The position numbers were made by a program, and so were the translations under genes. Source: Owenia fusiformis (Eukaryota > Annelida > Polychaeta > Sabellida > Oweniidae). Taken from it: DNA of 64,000 bases. The DNA lies in assembly GCA_903813345.2 (NCBI GenBank), contig CAIIXF020000004.1, forward strand, positions 8,637,525 through 8,701,524, given 5' to 3'. Below are positions 52,660 to 63,900 of the stretch, piece after piece (positions within the stretch are counted from its first letter, which is position 1; each line of letters begins with the position of its first letter). The notes under the pieces are model-generated. The model made no database searches, was not told the origin of the DNA, and saw nothing but the letters and a program-made list of their open reading frames with translations.

Positions 52660-53160
52660 GTACATATACACGCTAGCTTTCTACGGATTCTTAGGATGTG
52701 GGGAATTTACATGTAACGATATATTCAACCCTCCAAAGAACTTAACGTTGGGAGATCTGACCACACATGACGACAAAATAAGTCAACATCTGAAATCGTC
52801 TAAAGCTGATCGTTACAATAAAGGTGTGGATATGAATATTCATGCAAACAAGTCAACATTTACATGTCCGTTGAAAGCAACCACATCTTATCTACTTCAA
52901 AGGGACTCATTTCATGGCCGATCCGCATCAGAAGCATTATTTCTCACGCGTGATGGACACCCATTGACAAAGAACTTATTTACCAAACAACTCAAATCTG
53001 ATTTGTTAACATTGGTCTAAAGGATCATGACTACAGTGGTCACTCGTTCTGGATCGGGGCAGCTACCGTGTCATCGGAGGCACATCTGAGCGACACATTA
53101 ATCATGACTCTAGGCAGATGGTCGTCGGACTCATTCAGACGTTACATAATTAAGACCTAA
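52660..53160 (+). pseudogene. tyrosine recombinase relic (DIRS/Crypton-like)
   Basis: FYGFLGCGEFTCNDI (52680-52725) leads into an open stretch with KSTFTCPLKATTSYLLQRD and LFLTRDGHPLTKNLF, a frame change near 53018, then GHSFWIGAATVSSEAHL and LGRWSSDSFRRYI. This order matches the catalytic half of tyrosine recombinases carried by DIRS-type and Crypton-type elements. Relatives have LRCGE and HSFRIGAAT; both catalytic Arg positions are changed here (Gly and Trp). The final Tyr is present (FRRYI). Confidence 0.72.
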
Positions 53161-53327
53161 CGAACGTTGCGTTAAAGCCGCCCAGAATACAATTGATATC
53201 ACTTAAGCGTCACGGAATGTGTCTATTTATAATAACTGAATGTAAGGATATTCGAACGATAAATTTAAACAGGATAAAAATTGCTTTCGCGAACTGTTTG
53301 AACAGCGACGACCTGTTCCGACACAAC

Positions 53328-54350
53328 CGGTGATCGTGAATATGGGACGGAGGGGGGGGGGGGGAGCAGGCAATTTCTGCTAGGAAATTCAACAAATCTG
53401 GAAGATTTATTTTTTCAAGAAAAAGTTTACTATTGAATTGCTAAATGGATAGGCGCACGGTATGGTAGAATATGTTAGCTTTTCTGGGATTTTTTCTGAA
53501 ACGATACGCATCTAAGGTATGAGATCTATTAAAAAAGGCGCAAGGCCATCAACAGGCACAAATCAACGTTTTTGCTATAAATCAAGCAACAATGGACTAC
53601 ACGATCTGTAATAAATACTTGTAAGTGATGTTATCATAACTAAATTAATGTCATTGCTGAATTTATAAAATAAGTTTCCATACGTAAAATAAAAAATAAT
53701 CGAAAATAATTAAAATGGGACGGAGGGGGGGGGGGGGGAGGGGACGGAGGGGGGGGGAGTAATAATTCTATAAAGTGAAACAACTTCACACGAATTCTTG
53801 TATTTGAAAAATGAACTCATTAACTTAGTAGGAAACTGGATGATATACCCCTGGAGACTGAAAAATGGGGACATTTGGAGTAAAAGGACTTAAAGTCGCA
53901 AAACATCTCTAATCATGTCTTATATACATATTGCTCCCCCCTCCGTCCCCTCCCTCCCCTCCGTCCCAAATACATTATTTTCGATTATTTTTTATTTCAC
54001 ATATGGAAACTTATTTTATAAATTCAGCAATGGCATTAATTTAGTTATGATAACATCACTTACAAGTATTTATTACAGGTCGTCCAGACCATTGTTGCTT
54101 GATTTATAGCAAAAACGTTGATTTGTGCCTGTTGATGGCCTTGCGCCTTTTTTTAATAGATCTCATACCTTAGATGCGTATCGTTTCAGAAAAAATCCCA
54201 GAAATCCTATTATATTCTACCATACCGTGCGCCTATCCATTTAGCAATTCAATTGTAAACTTTTTCTTGAAAAAATAAATCTTCCAGATTTGTTGAATTT
54301 CCTAGCAGAAATTGCCTGCTCTCCCTCCGTCCCATATTCACGATCACCGG
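53328..54350. mobile_element. 1-kb palindromic element with G-tract arms
   Basis: Arms 53328-53690 and 53985-54350 are inverse copies: CCGGTGATCGTGAATATGGG, GCAGGCAATTTCTGC, AAATGGATAGGCGCACGGTA and ATCAAGCAACAATGG. The arm tip carries a long G run in the left copy but a shorter CTCTCCCTCC in the right. The centre holds two GGGACGGAGGGG-type tracts. No coding capacity. Confidence 0.85.
53722..53760 (+). repeat. G-tract pair, quadruplex-prone
   Basis: GGGACGGAGG plus long G runs, twice in about 40 bp. The inverse C-rich version is at 53934-53970. Confidence 0.8.
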
Positions 54351-55190
54351 GCGTGTCCGAGAGACAGTATTGATCACTTCAAAAATTAAAATACTGGTTA
54401 ACTAAACAATATACTTACTTGGGGCTCTCTTGCATACTCATATATGGAAGTGTTTGTTTCATTAATGGAAGCTTACGTTAGTAAGCATCATTTATGGGGA
54501 AACACGTGTGTCCTAACTAAACTCTTCCCCTATCTATCAATCAGTCACGCATCTTGATCGTATACTTCAGGGTAGGCTATCGTATTCAGTGTTGTATCAA
54601 GCGATTGATCAACACATCTTCAGCTCAGTGCGCTAGCTATCCACCACCAGTCCCCGCCACCTCAACGATATATCTATATATAGGTTCTGGTATGGGCACA
54701 AGTACAATACTATTTCGCAATCTAGGCACTAACACTCTTTGGCAATCGTTTTTATAACCCCAAGTTACACTTGTAACCCACAACAACTTCTACTGAGCGG
54801 TATATTCCCCTTCGGACCAAGGAAATTGCCATTTCCTTCAGTACTAGGTGTACTAGGTTATTCTCTTGACTCGTTCCCTTCCGGGCCAGGGGAATATCAT
54901 GACGCAATGAAAATCTAGCCCTCTTCTAAACACCCGTTCATTGGTCAGTGTCGATCCCAAACGGGCTCAAGCTCCCGGGACACACTGCTTGCATCAGTGA
55001 GGGTACCACCCGATCACCTATACCAGTAAACTACTACCCAAACAGCAAGGGCGTGGTGGGGTATCAGAGATGATCCTTTCTCTGAATAACAGAAATATTC
55101 ATTCACATTTCAATGTTTTTTCAGCGACCTGATGTTATAAAGTGCCTCGATTCATGAATAGCCTCAAGTCCAAAGATATTGTATTATCAC
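54351..55190. other. intergenic with one small inverted repeat
   Basis: ATTCCCCTTCGGACCAAGGAA near 54805 and TTCCCTTCCGGGCCAGGGGAAT near 54875 are an imperfect inverse pair. No gene recognised. Confidence 0.45.
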
Positions 55191-55192
55191 GA

Positions 55193-56438
55193 TGCCCATG
55201 TCATGCAGCGTGCCTACTAGGCACGCAGTTTGAAACTCTGACAAACTGCGCGCATATTTCAAAATGTGAGACGGGGAGGACACGACTCCCAAAAAGAGCC
55301 AAAATACGAAAAATACAAGGTTAGTCTCGTTCTAAAGATAGTACCATTCTGTGAAGATGAACTTAATTTACTCATAGTACTCAATGTTTTTCCCTATGTA
55401 AACCTAGTTATCTCAATATAAGGGTCTTAAGTAACTTCTGTGTTCAAAATTTACAGTGTAAAGTTATATCTATGTCTTTTTATCGTCATTTGCCGTTTAT
55501 TCAGCCATTATGTCTGTGTATGCTAGAATATATAGGATCACTCCATCTGATTAAATCAGCAATGTTTGTGTTCAAAACGATAATACGCCATAAACGTGAT
55601 TTAAACATTTTTCTTGTCAAACTGCGCGCCTATATTCACATGTATTTCCCAAACTGCGTGCCCAATATTTCCAAACTGCTTGCCTATCCAAGCTTGTTTT
55701 GTATTATTAGAAAACATAAGCGCAATACAAGGCACATATGTGTCTAAAAGTAGAACCCCATAATTGAAACACTATGAGAGTCCATCCACCAAGGTGGTGA
55801 TCTGAAAATAAAAGTTTTTTTCGTTCCCAACTTAATTGTCACTTCTATTATACATTTTGACTTTCAATATGAAAATCTCATAAAATCTGACGATAGAGCA
55901 AAATTTCCAAAGCTACATGAAAAACACCTACACGTGCCTCTGTAGAAATTCCAATGATAATATGTAGTTTTGATAGTGTATGCGCACAGTTTGTAATTTC
56001 TGGCTAAAATAGGCGCGCAGTTTGTGATTTATTTCTTTTTAATCTCCTGATTATCTATATCTCGAAATATTTTGAATTATACATGATAAATGTATAAGGA
56101 ATTAAATATAAAACGAGTCTAAAGTATTTGTCATTTATGTTTAAAGTGCTAGATCGATTTACGTATAGAAACCCGTTAAATCAGGTGACGAAAATGCCAT
56201 TAATCTGCTTATGTTTTAAAACTTAAATTCATTTGCACATAGTTTTTGCTAGTATTTGCAAGATTCGTATATTCGCCACAGAATGAACGCATTGAACAAG
56301 AAAACAATGCAGGATAAATGTCTTTAAATTACGTTTCAAAATACAGACTCCAACTTAAATGATGCAATGTTCTTAGGCACGCAGTTTGTGATCGAAACAA
56401 ACTGCGCGCCTAAGTAGGCGCGCAGCTTGACATGGGCA
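55193..56438. mobile_element. 1.25-kb element packed with AGGCGCGCAGTTTG motifs
   Basis: The ends TGCCCATGTCATGCAGCGTG and the inverse of GGCGCGCAGCTTGACATGGG match over about 40 bp. The motif (C)AAACTGCGCGCCTA or its inverse AGGCGCGCAGTTTG occurs about ten times, clustered at both ends and also near 55620, 55655, 55675, 55985 and 56015. No transposase. A 91-residue frame at 55472-55747 runs across motifs and is unlikely to be a gene. Confidence 0.75.
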
Positions 56439-56573
56439 CCGTGGTTATATTGTTATTTTTAGGTCTTGGTTTATGATTGTAACATGTATTAATATAAGAA
56501 ATGATTATACAGAATGATACAGCGTATATATGCTCATATATGGAAGTGTTTCTTTCATAAATGCATATATTCG

Positions 56574-58085
56574 GAGTAACTAGTTATGATTTATTTAATG
56601 GTCAACATACAAATGTTTGTGCAGATAACGAATGGATAAGTAATGAAAGAGTATGTATGTCATTCTCCTGCATATTATGTATTTGTGTCAGTCTCCTATG
56701 GTGCACCATTCTTGTGTTTTAAATACTCTTTCTTGGATAAATAAAAATACATACATTTCGAGTAACTAGTTATAATTTATTTCATCATTCAATGGTCAAC
56801 ATACAAATGTTTGAATAGATAACGAATGGATATGTTATGAAAAACGGTGCATGTCATTGACATGCATATTATGTCTTTGTGTCAGTCTCCTATGGTGCAC
56901 TATTCTTGTGTTTTAAATACACTTTCTTGGATAAATAAAAATACATATATTCCGAGTAACTAGTTATAATTTATTCCATCATTCAATGGTCAACATACAA
57001 ATGTTTGAACAGATAACGAATGGATACGTAATGAAAGAAGATGCATGTCATTTTTATGCATAGTATGTCTTTGTGTCAGTCTCCTATGGTTCACCATTCT
57101 TGTGTTTTAAATACACTTTCTTGGATAAATAAAAATACATATATCACGAGTAACTAGTGATAATTTATTTCATCATTCAATGGTCAACATGGTCAACATA
57201 CAACAAAATCCCCCCAAAATAGATAAAAATCAAGATAAACCTTTTATTTCATTAACAAGATACTTTTTTAAAATCAACAAAAATTTCCAATGTACATTTA
57301 CAATATCAACATGTTGTGTTTATGTTGTTTTGTTCCAATGAGGTTCGGAAAGATGTTTCATTTCACTTTGGAAACATGATACCAAGAACAAAACAAGTTT
57401 TTGATGTTTTTTCTAAAACAATATAGATGAAAGTATATAATATATTTTTCAAATTATATTGTTACCATTCAAAACACGACCATTAAATTGACACTGTGTA
57501 AACTTTTCAGATTTTTTTGATGACTGGTTTAAGAGAAACGTGTGTTCAAAAGGTTCGCCATATCGATACCCATCCTTTTTTCATCATTCAATGGTCAACA
57601 TACAAATATTTGAACAGCGAACGACTGGATACGTTATGAAATACGGTGCATGTCATTGACATGCATATTATGTCTTTGTGTCAGTCTCCTATTGTGCACT
57701 ATTCTATCTTGTGTTTTAGATTCACCTTTCTCCTGAAATACGGTGCATGTCAATTCCATGGATATTATGTCTTTGTGTCAGTCTCCTATGGTGCACTATT
57801 CTTGTGTTTTAAATACACTTTCTTGGATAAATAAAAATACATATAGTCTGAGTAACTAGTTATTATTTGAAGTCATTCGTTGGTCATCATTCATCATTCA
57901 ATGGTGGTCAACATACTAATCTTCGCACAGATAACGAATGAATACGTCCAGGACCAGGACATGTCTTTTCAATGCATATTATGTATTTTTGTAGTTTTAT
58001 CTACGATGTAATATTCTGGTGTTTTTAAAAATACTTGAATGTATAATTACTTTACTTTGTATTATTAAATTCGAAGTAAGTAGTT
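56574..58085 (+). repeat. about 190-bp tandem repeats, interrupted
   Basis: GAGTAACTAGTTATAATTTA starts at 56574, 56760, 56954, 57148 and 57850 (spacing 186-194 bp). Each unit has TCAATGGTCAACATACAAAT, GATAACGAATGGATA, TGTCTTTGTGTCAGTCTCCT and ACACTTTCTTGGATAAATAA. Unrelated AT-rich sequence occupies about 57200-57585. Confidence 0.88.
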
Positions 58086-58089
58086 ACAA

Positions 58090-58770
58090 CTTAGTAGCCG
58101 AGACAGAACAAGTCCCAAAGTCTGTATATTTACTCTCATATCTTTACTGTTAAGAGTTAATTCATAACATTTCCATACACATTCCCTGAAAATCTAACAG
58201 AAAATTTTATTGGTTTCGATTAAAATTTATTAGTTTAAAAGGGAAACATTTCATTCTAAAATTTTGCCATTTTGTGCAAGAAATTCCACATTTTGACGTA
58301 AATAATATACTTTTTTTAAAATCACTACTTTTGGTGTAATAATTCCATAATGAGCACATGTTTTCTTATTCGACACAAGTGTAACTGTATTTTCTGTATA
58401 TTAATTATACTATATTGTATACGTCATTAATAATTTTGACTTTAAATGAATTACGTAAAAATGGTAAATCTCGATTATGCATCAATCAGAATCAAAGTTT
58501 TCCAATATTTAAGCAATACTTATGATTTAAACCAATAAAATTCTATGTAAGGATTTCTTCGTGGAATATGTCTGCAAAATGTTGTGACTTTTCAATTCGA
58601 TTAAATTCAGCTTTATTTCCTTATATATAGTATTATTTACAAGGTTTTACATGACACCCATGTTGGTGTATACAATATAAAGAATATTTTGTTTTATTAA
58701 TAGGCATATGATTATCAACTGATCTATGGTGAACAATAAGATAAACTAAAACACATTCAAAAGAGGGCAG
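58090..58770. other. intergenic, nothing recognised
   Basis: AT-rich spacer before the fold-back element. Confidence 0.45.
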
Positions 58771-58865
58771 CAACATCGAAGGTACGATTTTTCTTTTTTC
58801 CTTCTCTCACACGTTGTAAGCAGAATTCCCATGACATTTTTATCACAAAGTTATAACAGTATCAT

Positions 58866-60836
58866 ATGTTTAAGAAAATGTACATATTTGCGAACATATA
58901 TAATGGCAAGAAGTGTGGTACGGATAATATACCTAATGAATTTCTTAAATACGGGGGAAATACAATGTTTTCTTCCCTTTTTGACCTTTTTAACAAAGTA
59001 AAATCCCTAGAAGTTATGCCTACAGAATGGAAAGAAGGATTACTTGTTCCTTTATTCAAACGAGGTTTAAACATTGACTTAAATAATTACAGAGGTCTCA
59101 CCATGAATTCCAATGTTTATAAAATTTATACTAGTCTACTTGATAGTAAAATTAAACTTAACTCAGAGTCATGTGACCTTCTTGGTGATTCCCAGGGAGC
59201 TTTCAGGGAAAATCGTAGACTTGAAAACCACATTTTTGCTCTAAAAGGTTTATGCTCACTTCGTAAATCCTCTAAGAAAAATACATTTTTATCATTTTTG
59301 GATATTTCTAAGGCCTTTGATGTTATTGACCGCAATATGTTATTTGTGAAACTTTGGGAAATGGGTATTCAAGGAAAAATATGGCGGTTGCTCCATGAGG
59401 CTTACAGGGATGTTTGTAATAAAGTTATTTTTGGTAATTTTACCTCTCCATGGTATTCTAGTACTTCTGGATTAAAGCAGGGCTGTTGTTTATCCCCATC
59501 CCTATTCTCACTAGTCATGACTGACTTAGTTGATAGACTGAATAAAGAAAACCTTGGTATTCCATTTAATAACATTAAAGTCCCAACATTACTTTTTGCT
59601 GATGACATTGTTCTTATGGCCGAAAGTGAGAGCCAACTGAATCATATGCTAAAAATTGCAGATCAGTTTGGTTCTTGCTGGGGATTCAAATTCGACCCCA
59701 ATAAATCTAAAGTAATGGTTATTGGCAAGCGAATAGATAAAAATAAAACTTGGGTATTAGGTGACCTTGAAATCAAAGAAGTTGATACTTACAAATATCT
59801 TGGCATCCATCTAAATAGGCAATTAAGAGATAACTACCACGTGAATGTTGTTTTAAAAGAAAAGGATAAGAAGTTAAGAAATCTAGTTGCATCAACCCTA
59901 ACTAAGCATATTAACTATAATAGAATATCATTTGGTAATACATTATACTACTCCCAGTACCTCCCTGCTTTGTTGCATGGATGTGGTGTTCTAATTCTTG
60001 ACAAGACATCTGAAAAGACCCTTTCTTCAATGCAATATAAATTGGCCAAATCAATTTTTCAACTTAAATGTAACCCTGCCAAAGCAGCAATGTTAGGTGA
60101 CCTTGGCTGGAGAAGCATTATTAACCTTATTCAGAAAAGACAAATTGATTATTTTCTATATCTTAAGTTCTCCATGAGGAACGGCCTACATAAGGCTATT
60201 TTTGATAAACTGTTTGAAAATTTCAAGGGAAGAGTAAAAACATGTTGGCCATATTTTGAAAACATACAAGACATTTTAATTGAACATGGCCTTGATGATG
60301 TTGTGTTTAGAGATGACAATGAATGGTATGATTCTTTTTTGACCATATCCTCCCAACAACACAAAAGTAATTTTCTATCTGAATGTTCCTCGAAATCTTC
60401 ACTAGAATTTTATGAATCAATCAAACAAACCCCATTTCTGGAGAATTACCTTACTTCAAGTAATGATTTTGTTGGACAGAGATTGAAGTTCAAAGCCAGA
60501 ACTGGGTGTTTAGGTATTGGAACTGACCTCAAAAGAAGAAAATGTGATGATGGTTTTTGCAAACTTTGTTCCCTTCATCCAATTGATGATTTAACACACA
60601 GATTTTTTACATGGAGTCACAACCAACGTGAAAGAATTGATTTTTACAACAGAATTAAAACCTCATGCTCCCCTGATGTATTTAATATGTTCTTAACGCT
60701 TCCTTTAAATGAAAAATTAAAGTGGTGCCTAGGAGATGTTGTTTTTAGTATTTGGGGCAAAGACCAAGGATTCTTGTTTGACAAGTGTGTCAAACAATTT
60801 TTAGTGACTATTAATAACGATATTTTAAACTCATAA
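58866..60836 (+). CDS. LINE ORF2 fragment: reverse transcriptase
   Basis: 656 codons stay open, but the first 12 or so (to about 58900) belong to the fold-back arm, so the true LINE frame begins upstream and is lost. RT landmarks: CGTDNIPNEFLKYGG (17-31), NYRGLTM (74-80), FLDISKAFD (144-152), GLKQGCCLSPSLFSL (202-216), and the catalytic TLLFADDIVL with D246 and D247. A post-RT region ends in a C-x-x-C...H module (CKLCSLHPIDDLTH) in which the expected last Cys is Trp. No endonuclease domain is present because of the truncation. The open frame indicates a young copy. Clade not assigned. Confidence 0.85.
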   Translation: MFKKMYIFANIYNGKKCGTDNIPNEFLKYGGNTMFSSLFDLFNKVKSLEVMPTEWKEGLLVPLFKRGLNIDLNNYRGLTMNSNVYKIYTSLLDSKIKLNSESCDLLGDSQGAFRENRRLENHIFALKGLCSLRKSSKKNTFLSFLDISKAFDVIDRNMLFVKLWEMGIQGKIWRLLHEAYRDVCNKVIFGNFTSPWYSSTSGLKQGCCLSPSLFSLVMTDLVDRLNKENLGIPFNNIKVPTLLFADDIVLMAESESQLNHMLKIADQFGSCWGFKFDPNKSKVMVIGKRIDKNKTWVLGDLEIKEVDTYKYLGIHLNRQLRDNYHVNVVLKEKDKKLRNLVASTLTKHINYNRISFGNTLYYSQYLPALLHGCGVLILDKTSEKTLSSMQYKLAKSIFQLKCNPAKAAMLGDLGWRSIINLIQKRQIDYFLYLKFSMRNGLHKAIFDKLFENFKGRVKTCWPYFENIQDILIEHGLDDVVFRDDNEWYDSFLTISSQQHKSNFLSECSSKSSLEFYESIKQTPFLENYLTSSNDFVGQRLKFKARTGCLGIGTDLKRRKCDDGFCKLCSLHPIDDLTHRFFTWSHNQRERIDFYNRIKTSCSPDVFNMFLTLPLNEKLKWCLGDVVFSIWGKDQGFLFDKCVKQFLVTINNDILNS

Positions 60837-61000
60837 CATATGTACAATTTAACATATTTATTTTATCTATCTATCTGTATTGTATTGTATTTTATGAATA
60901 TGTATTTGTTTTATGTACTGCCGCACTGGAATTTTCCATTGTGCCACTGATTAAAAAGTGTTTGGCAAATAAATAAATAAAAATAAAAATAAAAATATAG
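58890..61000 (+). mobile_element. 5'-truncated non-LTR retrotransposon
   Basis: It starts inside the RT-coding region and runs through the stop to a 3' tail of (AAATA)/(AAAAT) repeats at about 60968-60998. A clear target duplication was not found. 5' truncation is the usual outcome of target-primed reverse transcription. Confidence 0.85.
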
Positions 61001-61008
61001 TTCACAAG

Positions 61009-61139
61009 ACAACAGAATCGTCATTTTATTCCTCACTTAAGTTACAGAAACGGTTTTACAGAAAACAGTTAAGATATGCACTTTTAGCCAGTACCATTTA
61101 TGTAACTTAAGTGAGGAAGTAAATCGACGATTCTGTTGC
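61009..61139. repeat. imperfect palindrome next to the LINE tail
   Basis: GACAACAGAATCGTC...CTCACTTAAGTTACA pairs with TGTAACTTAAGTGAG...GACGATTCTGTTGCC around a centre near 61073. Confidence 0.8.
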
Positions 61140-61364
61140 CTTCTGAGCTATTGTTTCGCAAACATGTGAATTTTCTAAAACATATGATACTGATACACGT
61201 TTGTGAAAATAAATGTCGGGGGGATTCTACCCACAACGCGTGAAATGAGGAAAAAACAAAAATCGTACCTTCAAGGTTCCGACATTTTGTTACCAAAACG
61301 AACCGTTTCGGTAACCAGCGTAATCGAGTGGATCACCAGTGATAAATGTTTAGTAACAGAAATT

Positions 61365-61515
61365 CAAAATTCGCCGTGTGGCTTCCGTAGGAACTATGAC
61401 CGCAAACGTATCCAACCACATAAATTCTGTGGTCAGTAGGGCGAACGTAGAAATGTAACGGATGCTAAAACTGGTAGACCGTACGGTCGCCGTACGGAAA
61501 TGTGACTGGAGTGTT
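61365..61515. repeat. relative of the CpG-rich element at 36929-37404
   Basis: Shares the TCGCCGT(A)GG...AATGTGACTGG(A/G)GTGTTA end and GGTAGACCG(T/C)A-like blocks with it. Confidence 0.6.
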
Positions 61516-61520
61516 ACGTA

Positions 61521-61822
61521 TGCCTGAGTCACATTTTCTCCGATTCATCGAGCGGCACCCGGCTGATCAAGTATTTTATTCAAAATTGTATTCTATTCTC
61601 AGCAGTTTTGAACAAAATACTCAATCGGACGGGTGCAGGTGTGAATGAAATTATGGTCCCCCTGGGATTATGGTCCCCTTTCCTAACAGCCCTTTCTGGC
61701 CCTGATTGTGTATTAGATAATAAGGGAAAGAGGTCACCATATAAATCAATGAAGACTAGGACCACAATTTGATAGGACCTTCTACCCTTTTACACCGGCT
61801 GATGAATTGGAGCAAATATGAC
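61521..61822. mobile_element. palindromic MITE, copy 3, with an internal insertion
   Basis: TGCCTGAGTCACATTTTCTC, GTATTTTATTCAAAATTGTA and AATACTCAATCGGACGGGTG match the family at 33069 and 33758. About 150 bp of unrelated sequence (ATTATGGTCCCC repeats) splits the last arm. Confidence 0.7.
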
Positions 61823-62880
61823 TATTAACTATATCAGGTATTAACAACTAGTTTATTTGGCCAATACACAAATGTTCGATCAAATAGTGAAAGAAGGTAA
61901 TACTAAAGACTTTAACGTAATCCATTTTCATGCCATAAGTCGTTCTCCCGCTTCCGGAACCTGGAACAATACAATTATACGATGTGACTATTTAAGTGAG
62001 AATATTATTTTAAGTTAAGATGAAGTCGTGAATCTACGTTGAGTTATCAATTTGCATAATATAGGATCATGCTCTTAAATACGTTAAGATTTTTCATTTT
62101 AATCGTATAAACTATAACTATTTCAGGAAAATAAATCTACTCTTTTTGGAGCGATGATCCCACTGAATCAAATATTAACGTAAATTAATTAACCATCATA
62201 CATAGTTTCACAAAATATGAAGGACTTCGGCCTCATTTTTCTGAACATTTTCTCAGATAGATAGCTCGATCGGTGGACAGATGGACGGGTTACTAGGGAG
62301 GTTAAACCACGCGTTTTACGAGAACGTATACGCGAACGTAGACTATAATGACCCTCAGTGATTATTGCTCACTTCTTAATTGTTTTTCCAGGGATCTCAA
62401 TACCCCTGTTTCCCCCCGTTCATTTATACTCAAATGGGCAAGTACAAATACCTTGCAAGTGCAATACAAGTCCCCTTGTAATACCAAGGGGAGATCGTAT
62501 CCAAACATGAACTTAATTTAACACGTTCAAGTCCAAAGTCTATTGAAAGTGTGTAGCTTAACTTCTCCAATCATATATTGAACGGACATATTAACTTCAT
62601 TAATTTGGGATAACTACGAATAAATATAGAATAAATAAAAAAACAGCTCCTAGTTCGAAATACAAAATTACCGAAGTTCTGCCACTCAGGTGTAATACTT
62701 TGGATGGAGAATGGATATTTGTAGACTTTCAAGAGACTGTGATGGAATGCATGATCAAGACAACATATTATTCATTAAATAGATACTATGAGTACTTTAA
62801 TTTATATAATTGCACTCTGGTGTTCTGTAAACACCTGTGTATGAAACCTTATCTCAATTTAAACAAGTACAGTTTAATTG
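61823..62880. other. intergenic or intronic, nothing recognised
   Basis: AT-rich; short hairpin-like AAGTACAAATACCTTGCAAG near 62440. No exon with CUB features was found here. Confidence 0.4.
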
Positions 62881-62885
62881 TATAC

Positions 62886-63135
62886 CTATCGTATTTTGAT
62901 CACCAGGATTTGTAGTTAAAGTTGTGTCAAATGCCGTCGTAGTTGAAGTTTTTGTATCACCAACCATGGTAGTTAAAGTAGTTGTATCACCAGTTTTGAT
63001 AGTAGGAGTTGTTTTGTCATTAGGCATGGTGGTGATGGTTCTCTTATCTTCAATCGATACGTTACGTTTAGGCAATGCATCGCACTCAACTAGTAAAAAC
63101 AATACTATATATAGCACGAGGTAACACATCTTCAT
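62886..63135 (-). CDS. orphan exon: signal peptide plus Thr-rich segment
   Basis: ATG at 63135, a hydrophobic leader MKMCYLVLYIVLFLLVECDA, then about 60 residues rich in Thr with repeated TTxTTMxxDTxTxTT motifs, and a donor ATAG/GTATAC in phase 1. Phase and composition match the start of the CUB gene (exons 1-2), so it may be an alternative first exon splicing to exon 2 or 3 (both accept phase 1), or the first exon of a paralogue whose remaining exons are absent. No following exon was found between here and 49536. Confidence 0.5.
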
Positions 63136-63400
63136 ATATACGGATAAAAGGAAAGAGTGATATGTTTGCAGGATAGAGTCATACTATGCCTCTTAAACAA
63201 AACCCAACTATCACAAAGTATAATTCAAACCGAAAAGAAACAATGTATGTCTAATACCCCTCTCCCATCATACATCTTCCATCATAACAATCCAAGACCA
63301 TAACGCAGGTGACATTTCATGATCATTCATACAGACGCCAAAGCAATATATGCTGAGAAATAATTTGATAAACCAATGCTCATAATCTGATAAAAACCTT
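63136..63400. other. upstream of the orphan exon, nothing recognised
   Basis: AT-rich; would contain the promoter if the exon is a true first exon. No clear TATA box was chosen. Confidence 0.3.
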
Positions 63401-63404
63401 CAAC

Positions 63405-63900
63405 ATTGCCACCAGAAAACAAGATGGCCACCCAAAAGCTAATGAGCTCTAGAACTTGGAGAATTCAGATTAATATAATATTTTGTCAGCCAGAAAAGGG
63501 TAATATTTAATTTCTATAATTTGTGATAGATGTACACTCCCCTTCATAAGTTTGGAAACTCTAATTCCCCCATTGAATACGCGTTAAAGTATCTTTATGT
63601 TTTGAATCTTTGATTGCATAACCCTTATTTTAAAACCTCTGTCAATAGGGATTCCCGTTTTATGTTATTTTTGTTCAACACCAATATAGAACCCCCCCCC
63701 ATGACTCCTGGTTCAAAAGCTCGCCTATTTTTAAAATGGCCGCCACTTTTGACTCGCGAAATTCACTTTTGGACCATTTGCTTTAAAACCTGTGTGGATA
63801 GGATTTCAGTTTTAAGTTATTTTTGTTCAACATCAATACAGAAAACTCCTCTATGACTCCTGGTTCAAAAGCTCGCCTACTTTCAAAGCTTTACAAATAA
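63405..63900. repeat. satellite remnants: one 145-bp-family piece and two 153-bp units
   Basis: 63410-63460 is an inverted fragment of the 145-bp family (AAGATGGCCACC, GAGCTCTAGAACTT). TAAAACCTCTGTCAATAGGG at 63631 recurs diverged at 63784 (153-bp spacing), both ending GACTCCTGGTTCAAAAGCTC then GCCTA. Confidence 0.7.

Larger units (their letters stand above)
58772..61285. mobile_element. fold-back element split by a LINE insertion
   Basis: Left arm 58772-58900 and right arm 61146-61285 are inverse copies sharing GAAGGTACGATTTTT, CAGTATCATATGTTT and TTTGCGAA landmarks. The LINE fragment lies between them. Confidence 0.75.
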
